Origin: Henricia sp. BOLD:AAB3569
Taxonomy: Eukaryota > Echinodermata > Asteroidea > Spinulosida > Echinasteridae
Reading direction: 5' to 3'
Assembly (NCBI GenBank): GCA_037783545.1
Contig: JBBELK010001000.1
Span: 558,001-622,000, forward strand
Length of the DNA: 64,000 nucleotides
Shown here: piece after piece, positions 11,001 through 23,000 of the stretch
Numbering within the stretch: the first letter of the stretch is position 1
Layout of the letters: the number at the start of each line of letters is the position of its first letter
Program-made: the position numbers and the translations under genes
Notes under the pieces: generated by a model
Told to the model about the DNA's origin: nothing
The model's database searches: none
What the model saw: the letters and a program-made list of their open reading frames with translations, nothing else

Positions 11001-14000
11001 AGTTTGTGACTGAATACGATGGTGGTTGCCTTACCATAGACTCGTGTGGTGGGTAGGTAGTTTGTGACTGTGAATACGATGGTGGTTGCCTTACCATAGA
11101 CTCGTGTGGTGGGTAGGTAGTTTGTGACTGTGAATACGATGGTGGTTGCCTTACCATAGACTCGTGTGGTGGGTTGGTAGTTTGTGACTGTGAATACGAT
11201 AGTGGTTGCCTTACCATAGACTCGTGTGGTAGGTAGGTAGTTTGTGACTGTGAATACGATGGTGGTTGCCTTACCATAGACTCGTGTGGTGGCTAGGTAG
11301 TTTGTGACTGAATACGATGGTGGTTGCCTTACCATAGACTCGTGTGGTGGGTAGGTAGTTTGTGACTGTGAATACGATGGTGGTTGCCTTACCATAGACT
11401 CGTGTGGTGGGTTGGTAGTTTGTGACTGTGAATACGATAGTGGTTGCCTTACCATAGACTCGTGTGGTACATGTAGGTAGGTAGTTTGTGACTGTGAATA
11501 CGATGATGGTTGCCTTACCATAGACTCGTGTGGTGGGTAGGTAGTTTGTGACTGTGAATACGATAGTGGTTGCCTTACCATAGACTCGTGTGGTGGGTAG
11601 GTAGTTTGTGACTGTGAATACGATGGTGGTTGCCTTACCATAGACTCGTGTGGTGGGTTGGTAGTTTGTGACTGTGAATACGATGGTGGTTGCCTTACCA
11701 TAGACTCGTGTGGTGGCTAGGTAGTTTGTGACTGTGAATACGATGGTGGTTGCCTTACCATAGACTCGTGTGGTGGGTAGGTAGTTTGTGACTGTGAATA
11801 CGATAGTGGTTGCCTTACCATAGACTCGTGTGGTGGGTAGGTAGTTTGTGACTGTGAATACGAAGCAGCAGAATTGCTGAGGATGGACGATGTGTGGTAG
11901 CTTGCGCTGGATGGGGCCAGCCCATTACTAGTCCAGGGGTCTGTACTATGGGGACTGTGGGTGCCTGGAGGAGCATCTGAGAAAGTCAGAGACAAAACGA
12001 AATTTAACAAGATTAAACAGAAATCTATGAGACTTAGGCGCGAGGTCAAAATAGAAACGGTCTGTATACCGGGAAACAGTACATAAACGATACACCGTTG
12101 CACGGTTTTGAGTGAGCAAGCAAACGGTTCAGCTGGTCTGGCCAAACGGTAGATAATTGGCAGTGTTCAACCCACCCGTGTTCGCTGAACAAATGGTTTT
12201 CTGCCCACAGACAAACGGTTCCAAGAGGAATTAACTTGAACTGTTTACCGGTAAACAGACCGTTTGTATTTTGACCTCGCACCTTACATGGCGCCATTAG
12301 CAGCCGAAGGCCAGAGACACCAACGAATCCCCTTACTCTTCATGAAAGAGTGCCCTGGCCCGGGATCTTTTAAGTGTGTTACACAATATTTATATATTTA
12401 TTCACCACATCCAACAGCGGAAGGACCGCCAATTACAGGAATTGGATCAATTAACATAAACTGGGCTCAACAAAAAACTTATAATTTTTCACATGGTCAT
12501 ATCTTAAAATCCTGTCCATCAAAATGAACTAAAATGACACAATGGATTACTTCAATACTCTACTCTAAACATGTGATACAGCAAGCGGTTCCATTCCAGT
12601 GCATTTTTCAGTTCTGTCAGTTGGGCAACTGCTTGGTTACTGACATGTGTTTAGAGTAGAGTATTGAAGTAATCCGGTGTGTCATTTTGGTTCATTTTGA
12701 TGGTATGACATTTTAAGATATGACATTGTGAAAAATTATAAGTTTCTTTTTGAGCCCAGGTTAGATATTTGAATTTAAACTATATCAACTTTTAAGTTGA
12801 ATTAGAAACGGCCAGAGACACCGGGGAATCCCTCCCCTTGCTCTTCATGAACGAATGCTCTGGGATCTTTAAAGTGCGTTACCGAAACCTAACACACTGG
12901 ACCAACGGCTTTACATCCCTTCCGAAGGATGGAACAAGTTTGATTAAGTGCCTTGCTCAAGAGCACAAGTGCCACAACCCGTCACGGCCCGGAATCGAAC
13001 CCACATTCTAGTACTGGCACAGGAACTTCAGTTCGACGCACTACAAAGCTTGGCCATAACACCCCATACCGTACACTGGACCAATGGCTTGACATCCCTT
13101 CCAAGAATGAAGCACCTGTGTTTTAATGCCTTGGTCAAGGGCACAGGTACCACAGCCGGGTATCAAACCCGCAACACCAAGTTTTCACCCCAAAGTTGTG
13201 GGTCAACAACCTACATTTATCTTTATTCAAAATGTTTTTGAATATTGAATAGCAGCACATCACCCTTTCAATTTGCCTTCACTATTAAATTAAGCCTAAT
13301 TACCTTGTTTTAGTTTGCACATTACATGTAGTAATGCCTATCAACTAGTGTTTTACGGTAACAAATTTCCGTGACAACAAGCTGCATGGTGCTAGCGGCT
13401 CGCAGTGACCGAATAGAGAATGAGGATTTTTTATTTGAGAAACCTTAGTATCGACTTGAACATAGCTCAAAGCCATGTACCAAAGAAGATGCATGGCCGA
13501 TTCCGAGTTTCTAATTCACATGGGAGCAAGTCTAGGTGGGTCTTTCCACAGTAAATGGGGCATTTTGGCAACAAAGACCATATTTTTAAGAAAATACCTT
13601 TGTCTGGAAATACCTTTGTCTAAAGAGATAACTTAGCTAAAATTGCCATTTTATGTGAAGTTCGTAACCACTTTTCAGTAGGTAATATTTCTTGTCCTTT
13701 GCATTAAAATAATCTAAGTTTTTTTTTTGTTGGGTAGAATTCCCCTTACACCGTGTTTACACTCGAACCGGCAAAGGTGGATACAGACCCAGCATTTTTA
13801 TTGCAACCACAAAATTGAACATTTGCCGCGTTTACACTACCTCGATTCGGCTTCAAACTCTCCTTCATAAACCGCAAAAGTCACCACTAAATGTAACTGC
13901 AGCGCATGCGTGAGCTGTTAGGTGTTGCGGCACTTGTGCCAGATTTGTCAATTAAATCTACTACACGGCGGGCACCGCCCCAAGGACACTCAAATCTGTA

Positions 14001-17000
14001 TTCGGGTAGCGTTTACACTACAAGCTACCTTGACAATTGCAGGGTTCAACCCCGCAATTGCGGGGTTCAACCCTACCCCAAAGGTGACTTGAAAAAGGCG
14101 AATCAGACCCCGGTCTGATCCGCCTTTTTCAATTCACCTTTCGATTCGGCAAAGGTGAATCGAGTGTAAACGGGCCTTTAAACACTAGTGCCTAGGGCAT
14201 ACAAAAGGCCATCTACATGTAGTCCTGGCTAGCCTGCTGTGAGCTTACCCATGAAGTACTCATTGGGGTAAATGCCCGGAGGCTTCGAAGAAGGGTAACT
14301 TGAAGGGTCCGTTGAGTGATGGTAATCCTCTTGACCATTTGGAGAATAAACCTACACAGTCAGAAAATAAAATAAGGCTCAAATGGTTACTGTAGGTTAT
14401 TTTATATTCCTAGTCAGCGACTCAAAGCGGTCTCTTCAGCTCTTCAGTAAGGTACTGGTCATTTTTTTGGGGACTAAATCTAAGAGTCTGTCCGATATCT
14501 ACGAAAAATCAATTAGGTGATGTTGAATGTTGTATTACTATACCTCATAAATATTCATCAGGCAGCCGCGGTATTTCATTGGTCCATTCCAGCAACTCGG
14601 CCGTGTGATAGTTTTTATTACTACACAGGTACTATCGCACACTTAGATCAGAGCCTAGATTTGTCACAGTACAGCGTGATATTTTCAATGAAATGTACCA
14701 ACGATGTATAGTATGCGCTAACTACATGCGCCCATGGAGATTAGTGTTGAGTACAGTTGTACCAGTCTATTACAAAATAAATCAAAATGACATCCGGTGG
14801 TGCTCGATCGTTTTGCGATATTGGAGGTTTGGATCCATGAAATACCGCGGCTGCCTCAAAGAATATTTATGAGGTATAGTAAAACAAATACAACATGGTT
14901 TCAGGGAAAATAGTATACAAATAATAAATGTTTATGAGTGCAATGGGAGGAATATTTTCATGAGGTTGAAGATGGAACATTCTATTCAACGAGGCGGAGC
15001 CGAGTTGAATGGAACATATTCCATCTTTCATCGAATGTGTGAATTTGTTTTATATAACGCCAAAGTAATAATAATAATAATAGTTATAATAATTTATATT
15101 GCGCAAATTCCATAAAAGAAATGATGTTCAAATGCGCATAACAATACAGTGTACTTACACTACAACTAAAGAATTGGTTAAAATAAACGGATACTAATTA
15201 TTAATTAACACATAAAAGTACGATAACATAAATCGATCGATTACCCTGTAAATCAATCATTTATACATATGCGCTGAGGAACAAGTGTGTTTTTAATTTA
15301 CGCTTAAAATCTGCAAGAGTCGGAGCTGAGCGGACATTTTGGGGCAGTCGGTTCCATAAAGTGGGTGCAGCTACAAAAAATGCTCTGTCACCGAGTGTTT
15401 TTGACATCTTTCCACTGGGTAGACTAAGCAGATTAGAAGTTTGAGATCGTAAGGAATAACTGGAATTCGCCCTTTTTGTTAATAGATCACAAAGTTATTT
15501 GGGAGCCTGGTTATGAAATGCTTTAAATGTCAGTAACAATACTTTAAATTGAATACGAGACGATATGGGAACCCAGTGTACATGTAGTTTCTGTAATATG
15601 GGGGTAATTTGGGGAAAACGCTGTATATCCACTTCGGTCACATTTGTTGAAAGGGATTTCTTTTTATGTCAAAATTCCTGTAACTGACGGGGATATTAAA
15701 TGTACATTTTGAGAATTAAAATGAAATTTTAGTGATAATTTACATGTATGATTTTTTTGCAAAAAAAAAACAAAACACAAATGTTCTTTTTCTTCGCTCT
15801 ATGCCATCTTGTGTCATCTGTATCAAGTATTAGGACTATGTGCATATCTAGAAAAAAAGTAACCCAAAATGTAACAGGGGACACAATGTTCCAGTTTTAT
15901 GGAAAAACCCACACAGTTGTCTTGTGCGTATATTAAACATTAATGCCAGGGACAAAATCAGGGAGTTAATTTGAAACCACTTTCTTCAATTGCAAATTGA
16001 GAGACCTAACGACCTAGCCCGAAGAGAAAACAAAACTACTGTATCTAGTGAATGAATGAAGACAACTAAAAGAGGGGTCCCATCTGGTGATGCAAGGCCA
16101 TTACATATTGGAGGGGAATTGGAAGGCAATTGTCTCTGATTCAGTTAGGGACTTCAACGAGATGAAGTGATTGTTGTTATTTGTCGCAGCATTGAGGGTC
16201 AATCATCGCCAAACAGAGACCGCGGCATCCTCGGGATGTAACACAATGCCGTCATATTACGTTAACGAACAACTTGCGCGAACTGATTAAAAGGAAATTA
16301 TTCCGACAAACATTGGCACCTCGGAGGTGTATAAAAATCAAGTGTTGGTTGTTTCTAACACCATGTCTTTAAATGCCGTCTTTTGGATTTTGTAAAAAGG
16401 AGTTAAAAATTGCCCTTTTTTGTGCTTACCGAAAGACTGCCTGGGGGACCTTTCCTCCTTTTGGGTGGACCTGAAAATCATCAAAATTCAGATAAAAATT
16501 AATGTGTGATATAATGATTATTAAAAGTGGAAAATCTTATTAATAAAGGGGCTCTGTTAACCCTCTAGTGCACAGGGCGGTCGCTTAGCAAAACCTACTC
16601 GGCAGTGGACAACGAAGGAGTGTGGCCCCTTTGGTGTGAGAGACCTGCAGCGCCCCCAAGACCCTCACCTGTGATTGGCCAAGGCATGGTTGAAGAGCCA
16701 ATCAGCCAACTGTTACCTAGGCAATGCATCATCCCAAGCTTTTGGAATGCCCCCCAGCTCACTCCCCCTGGGGACAAAGTGTGTTTTCCGGAGACAAGCA
16801 CCGTAAATATTTTAGTGGGAATCTATAAGGAATTAAACATCCCTGTCAATTACAACTACAGAGGCCTGGGCAAAATCTTCTGGTTAGCCACACAAGTTTT
16901 ACAGGGACAACATTTAGTCCAATAGACCTTTATCACGGTGCGTCCATCTTTGTCTTGTTCCCCACTGCATGCATAGTACGTATGTGTACGTGTCGGGCAT

Positions 17001-20000
17001 GATCAGTGCGTGTGCGTGTCTGCGCGATATAGAGCGTGCAGTCTTCCGTTGTTGTTTTAAGAGAATCACTGTCCGCGCTGCGCGGTTTCTTGATCGCACC
17101 GCGCACATGTCATTGTGATGCACACAATGAACATTTGACACGGGGCCAAACTTTTTTATTTCGGCAAGCCTCGCTTTGGTTACGTTCATTTTAATAGGGG
17201 AAAAGGGAAGATGGCCGCACCGTGATAAAGGTCTATAGCAGCAAATCTACGATGTTAAATGGATATTTAAGGAGCGTGTCCGATGGGTGTTGAGATTTTG
17301 ATAAAATATCATGTGTCATATTTTTCTCATTACCATTCCGAAATTGTGTGCTCTCAATCCGGATATTTTCAAGGATATCGTCAAAAAACCACTGATGTTT
17401 TGTAAACTGATTTATTTGGTTGAAAGCAGTGCAGTGATTACACCAAAACGTTTTGCTTCCACATCCAAATTGGAGATTGCAAAATTTCTTGTTTTCTTCC
17501 CATGGATAGTATTTTGGGGAGGTATTTTTATGATTGTTAAAAGGTTAAAACGAAATTCATAAAAAAAAAATAAAATAAAGTCACGCTCCGTTAAATCACA
17601 CGTAAAAGTACCGCAGGGACACAGCTTTAGCACTGACTTACGATCAACTCAATAACGCTGGCATTTATGAGCTGGCTGCCAGATTGAAAACAAGCACATT
17701 ACCTGCAAACGACGGGTGTTCAGGCACAAGCGGTCTGCGTCTGTGATGAGGACTGTAGTAATAAGGTGAACCAGGCTTAGCATGGGGAGACAGGGAACTA
17801 CCACTGGACATGTCGCTGTTTAGAGCCGGCATACCGCCCTGTTGTATCAAAGAGAAGGAAAGATGTTCTATTCATTATTCATAAGTACCTTAGTGTACAC
17901 ACATTCCAATGGGAGACTTGAGACGACTGGTGGCAACAAATATAATGGTCCCATGTGACCAGTCCTCTATTGTTTGCGTCATTTTGAGCGTGCGCACTTC
18001 AGCTCAGGAGTGACGCAAACAATAGTGGACTGGTCACGTGGGACCATGGTATTGATCACGTTCAAATGACGTCACTTCCTACGAATTGTCACGTGTACCA
18101 GGATTTTGAGCGTACTTTTGTTGTGACGCGCATCGGTTGCGCCATATGTCGAACAACACACGTGCGTGTTTGGAACAGTTTCCAGGGTGTGCGTGCACGA
18201 TGGCGTTTAATACGCAGTAGCATTTTCCTACGGAGATGGCGTCTGTGAGACTGGTCAATTTGCCACCACCAAGCATCTCAAAGTCTCCCATTGGTAGAGA
18301 GCACGTCACGTGGGTGGTCTTTAACGAATGGTAAAGGCCCTGCTGGTTTTAAGCACGCTCGTCTGGCCCTAGCCAGTTTCAACACACATGGAAAATGCCC
18401 TGCTGAGTTGGCCCTGATGCCCCTTCAAGATACACATTTCCAAGGCAAACTTGGCCAGCATACCCTATCTTCCTAAATTTCATGAGGCTTGTATACACTA
18501 ATAACCAGTACACATTTAGAACAAAGTTGGCCAAGTTTGCCCTCCAGTTGGCCTCAGTGCCCTTTGAAATTCAGACAAAATCAAGGCCAAAGTGACAAAA
18601 ACTCCAAAGCGTATCTTTGTTGGACAATCACAGCCAAAAGATATATTTTGAAGAAATGTACATATGTATACATGTGTGAATATTCACATCTTTTGAAATC
18701 ATGCATCTGTTTCAGGTGCACTTTTATTGTCCAATCGTGCCCAATATCTAGCTTAATTTACTATTAAAATGCAAAAACGAACATTATGGCAAGGTCCACA
18801 AATCCACTGCACATTTGCAATACTTACGTATACCCAAGTCTAATTAGGCATACATACAAATTACAATGCTTTGTCTGCCTACAATTATTATGTTTGCCAC
18901 ATCCTGAATCATTTGGAAGAACTGTTGACTCCCGTTTGGTGTAAATGTATGTTTAACCCATGCAATAGTATAATGGAACTGATATTTTATTGATGTAATT
19001 ACAAACCATACTTAAATACAAGGGTGGTTGACAGAAGCAAAATTCATTTGTGCCCTGTGGTGCAACAGGACTCGGAATACCCACCGGATTGCTGGATCGA
19101 GTCCAGTAATTTAAAGATAGATTACGGGCAGGCTTGTAACGAGTCTCCCTCTTCTCGACTCCCAAGTCAAGTCAAGTCAAGCTGCCTTCGAGTCCCAAGT
19201 CAAGTCAAGTCAAACTGCCTTCAAGTTCCAAGTCGAGTCAAGTCAGGCATACTGGTCAAGATAGGTCAAGTCTAATAGTCACGACAGTAAATTTGTTCAA
19301 GTTAATTTCGAAATAAGTCTAAACGCAGAAACTCACATTCATGTTACTCTGGCAAAGGTTTCTTTAGTGCTGAAATACAATTTGGTCCTCAAAATGACAA
19401 AAAATGCGTAAGAGATTTATTTAATTTTTTGGTCAAGTCAAGTCATTTGAGGTTCGAGTCTCAAGTCAAGTCAGGTCAAGTCAAGTCAGGTTCGAGTCTC
19501 AAGTCAAGTCATTTGAGGTTCGAGTCTCAAGTCAAGTCATTTGAGGTTCGAGTCTCAAATTTTTAACTCTTTTAGTGCCAAGGTCATACATGTACGATCT
19601 ATCGTCTGAAAGTGTACAAAATAAAATTACATGTACCGGGTAGCATACACCTTTTAAGTGCCAAACAATGAAATATTCAAATATTAAGAAAGGAATTATT
19701 GCGTCGGTCCAAATGATGATAAGTGGAAGTAATTTTTGCACATCACGACGCAGTATGCACTACAGTATGCACTATATACTAAGTATTTACTACATTGTAC
19801 ATGTATGTAAATTATAGTGGCCCGCTGTAGGACCATCGAACCCGCCATTCGCCATTGGCATGCCCGGTGGTCGAGTGGTTAAAGGCATGTTTCCATTGGA
19901 CTTTCTTTTCCGCTGCCTCGCGGAAAGTTACCGCGGCCTTCAGTAACATTCCTTCGTGTAATCTTCCCATGCGTTCCCATTTGCAAACTTAGTGCCCATG

Positions 20001-23000
20001 CGGAAAGTAAACGTTTGCTGTGCAGGCCCATAGTTTACTGCAGGGTCGTGTTAATTTTACATGGTGAAACTGTTCTCATTGGACTTTTCGAGGGCCCTGT
20101 AAAACTCCCGCGGCAGAGCGGAAAGTTACCGCGGCCTCTCTCGCCCTTTAAGTTTTACATGGTCGCGGTAACTTTACAGGGACGCTAATTTTCCGTGCAT
20201 CCCCATTGGACTAATTTTTGTTACTCTCCCGCTCAACCACAGGAGTTTTACTAAAAATAGTCCAATGGGAACACCACTTTAGACGTCTGCCTAGTATGCA
20301 GGAGGTCATGGGTTCGAGTCCCGCCCGAGCACACTACGAGTTTTAGCGTGTCCTCAGGAAATGCCCTTAGTATGTAGTGCATACCACGTCGTGATGGGCA
20401 AAAATTACTTTCACTCATTATGCAAATATTGTCATGGCAATTCTGCCACAGGTGCGACTCATTAAAACGTTGATTTAGACAGGAATTTCAAATTGGAACA
20501 TGGTGACTATGAGTATCAAAATCATTTTATATGTTGATAATACATATACGCACTTCTATTCGATATTTGTTTATTCTCTTAAAGGCACAGGCTCGTCAGC
20601 AATGCACGCGCCAAATTCGTGCCACGAAATACGCAGCTCCATACCAAAAGCATGGAGCTACGTATTTCATGGCAGGAATTTGGCATGCGCGCATTGCTGA
20701 CGAGCCTCTACCTTTAAACTTAAAATCTCAGAGCAGAAATTAAATTCCTAGAAAATATAGGCCTACAAGTGTGCTTCATGGAGTCACAAATTCCTGTGAA
20801 TTCCACGCCAAATTTGGCAACAGGAAATACATACATGTATTTAGTGAGTTTGACATCTGCATTAGTAAAAAAACAACCTATACATGTACACGTTTAAAAT
20901 TACATACTGTTGTGTTTTAGTGTACCAATATTTATATGAGATCTTTTGACATGCAGGGCTGCCAACATTGAGTAAAAGTTCAGAGTGAGATTTTGTGAGT
21001 GAGTGCGCGGGGCTGAGGGACAATCGCGACCGAGGGGAAGGATGGAGGGTGTGGGAGGGGGGTTTCGACGATACGGAGCTTTTGCATTTTTTAGGTAGAA
21101 ATGGTCCAATCTGGCGCATAAAAGTGCCTCTGGCATAGATATTTTTATCCCTCTAGTTCCATTGGTTCAGTCTCAATCCCAAAGGTTTTCTTTCACCAAA
21201 ACCCAATTCCATTTTCAGCTCAGGTGAATCTTCTTGAAGGTGAATCAAAGTGTTATGGGTAAGAATTGAGATATTAAGTTGACCATTAGCTTTTCTCACC
21301 GAAAATGTCTTTCACTTTTATCAGTGCACTGAGTGCAGATTTGATAGGAAACACCAAATTTACGTGAACTTTCTTTTTTTTAGAATTAAAAAATACTTAT
21401 TTTCAGCAGGGATATATCGTCAAAATATACACCAAAACTTTTCTCAACTCTTTTTGTTTGCCCACTACTTTTCCGACGTTGTCCACTTACACCTCAAATG
21501 TTTCCTTTGCAATTAATCCCTGCCGCGATCATTGCAATGCACAACTGAATATTTTTTGCAATGAAAAAAAATGACAACTCCGTTATTTCTTTTTTTTTGA
21601 GAGGGTAATTTTTTTAAGCGTGAGAAAATGTCATGCGTGCGTGAGAGCGTGAGGATGAAGACTAAGAATGAACATGTACTTCGCACACTGTACTGCTCCT
21701 TGATTAGACCCCAGTTAGAATATTGTACTGTAGCTTTCAATTCAATTTCACCGTACCAAGCGAGCAGGATTGAACGAGTTCAACGCAGATTTGTTTATTT
21801 TATGTACAAGACTCTAGGGCCCAACAATGATGTAAATGTTCCAGATTACCATGAATTATGTAACCAATTTAGACTTGTTCCACTTTCCTGCAGACGAATT
21901 GTTAATGATTGTATATTTTTGTATAAGGTATTCCGTAATCATTTCACTGTAACTAATGCCATTCCTTTTAGTCTTTACGTTCCTTCACGCAGGACGAGAT
22001 TTGCCGACAAACACATTCTGCATGTCCCAAGGAGTCGCACTGATGTTGTTAAGAGAGGCTTCGTCTCCAGAATTTCTACGACATACAGCGGGCTCCATGG
22101 GAGGTGCGATGTGTTTGGTGCGGCGAATCTTGAATGCTTCCGTAGGGAAATTTACAAAGCCCTAAACCCTAGCAGTTCATAAACTTCAATTTCTCTCCTG
22201 TATAGATACATTGTAACGATTGGGATACATTTAGTTTTATTTATTTCACCCATTTTTCAAATTGTCAAAATTTAGCCTTCTTGTTTGTTTTTACTGACGA
22301 AATATGTTTTCTTGTATATAATTCAAATATCTGATTATTTATTTATTAATTTCATATTTCATTTTTATTTCATTTTTAATGTACATAAGCTACTTTAATT
22401 CCCTTTTTTCATATTTATTTTTTAAGTCATATACTTTTTATGTATATACCTTTCCTGTAAATGGCGATTTTTTCGCTGTTGGATTTGGTTAAATAAATAA
22501 ATAAATGCGTGAGTCTCACGCTCAATGCGTGAGTGTTGGCAGCCCTGTGATATGTATTTTAGATAAGTTCTCCCGTGTCTTTGAGTAGCAGTTTAATTAA
22601 ATTATGTTTCATGCATGACAGCACAAGAGGCAAATACATGTAAGGGTGTCAAAAAAATGAAAAACTGGTTTTGCCGAACGTTTAAACAAAACCCAATTTT
22701 AAAGAATTTACAATAGTTTACAGAGGGTTAAATTAGTAATGACTTCATGAAATTGAAATAAATTTATATGGGGAGTCGTAGTAATATTTTGACCAGATAA
22801 AAGTCTAGGGCTATTGTGTGCATTGCAAATGCATCTGTATAAACACCAGCAACAATCTTTGGTGTAAGCCGAACTGTTAACCGACAATTAAAAAAAATTG
22901 CAAACCGGTTTCTGAATTAACCGTAAATTCCCATCCGTAATGGAAATTATTATTTAGCATAAAAACAGAAATTGCAATTACACCAAAATGCAACTATTAA

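Larger units (their letters stand above)
11977..14248. other. Intron between the THSPHSTDPW and YPSSKPP exons
   Basis: 2.27 kb, nearly all mobile DNA: MITE 12038-12283, long palindrome 12450-12764, SINE remnants 12810-13195 and MITE I1 (13749-14175). Part of MITE Z2 lies at 13536-13740. Sequence from 13200 to 13535 is unassigned. Confidence 0.75.
14352..16429. other. Intron upstream of the YPSSKPP exon
   Basis: 2.08 kb. Holds MITE L1 (14527-14896) and a minus-strand LINE 3' fragment (15060-15600). I searched it by eye for the alternative first exon seen in vertebrate HEBalt/TCF4-A (MYCAY...YYNGK) and saw none. From 15600 to 16429 nothing is assigned. Confidence 0.7.
16471..17702. other. Intron between the two nuclear-localisation exons
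   Basis: 1.23 kb. Contains MITE N1 (16921-17237) and TTAA element J1 (17267-17594). A 106-codon plus-strand open stretch at 16605-16925 has no recognisable domain or exon context. Confidence 0.7.

Noticed and set aside
10081-11863. Possible CRISPR-like array
   Set aside because: Units are contiguous with no spacers, sit in a eukaryotic intron, and derive from an exon and its splice donor.
14352-16429. Alternative first exon like vertebrate HEBalt/TCF4-A (MYCAY...YYNGK)
   Set aside because: I searched this intron on the minus strand for the YYYNGK and MYCAY codon patterns and found none. A diverged version cannot be excluded.
16605-16925. Plus-strand 106-codon open frame
   Set aside because: It is antisense to the host gene within an intron and has no domain. 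Its end runs to MITE N1.
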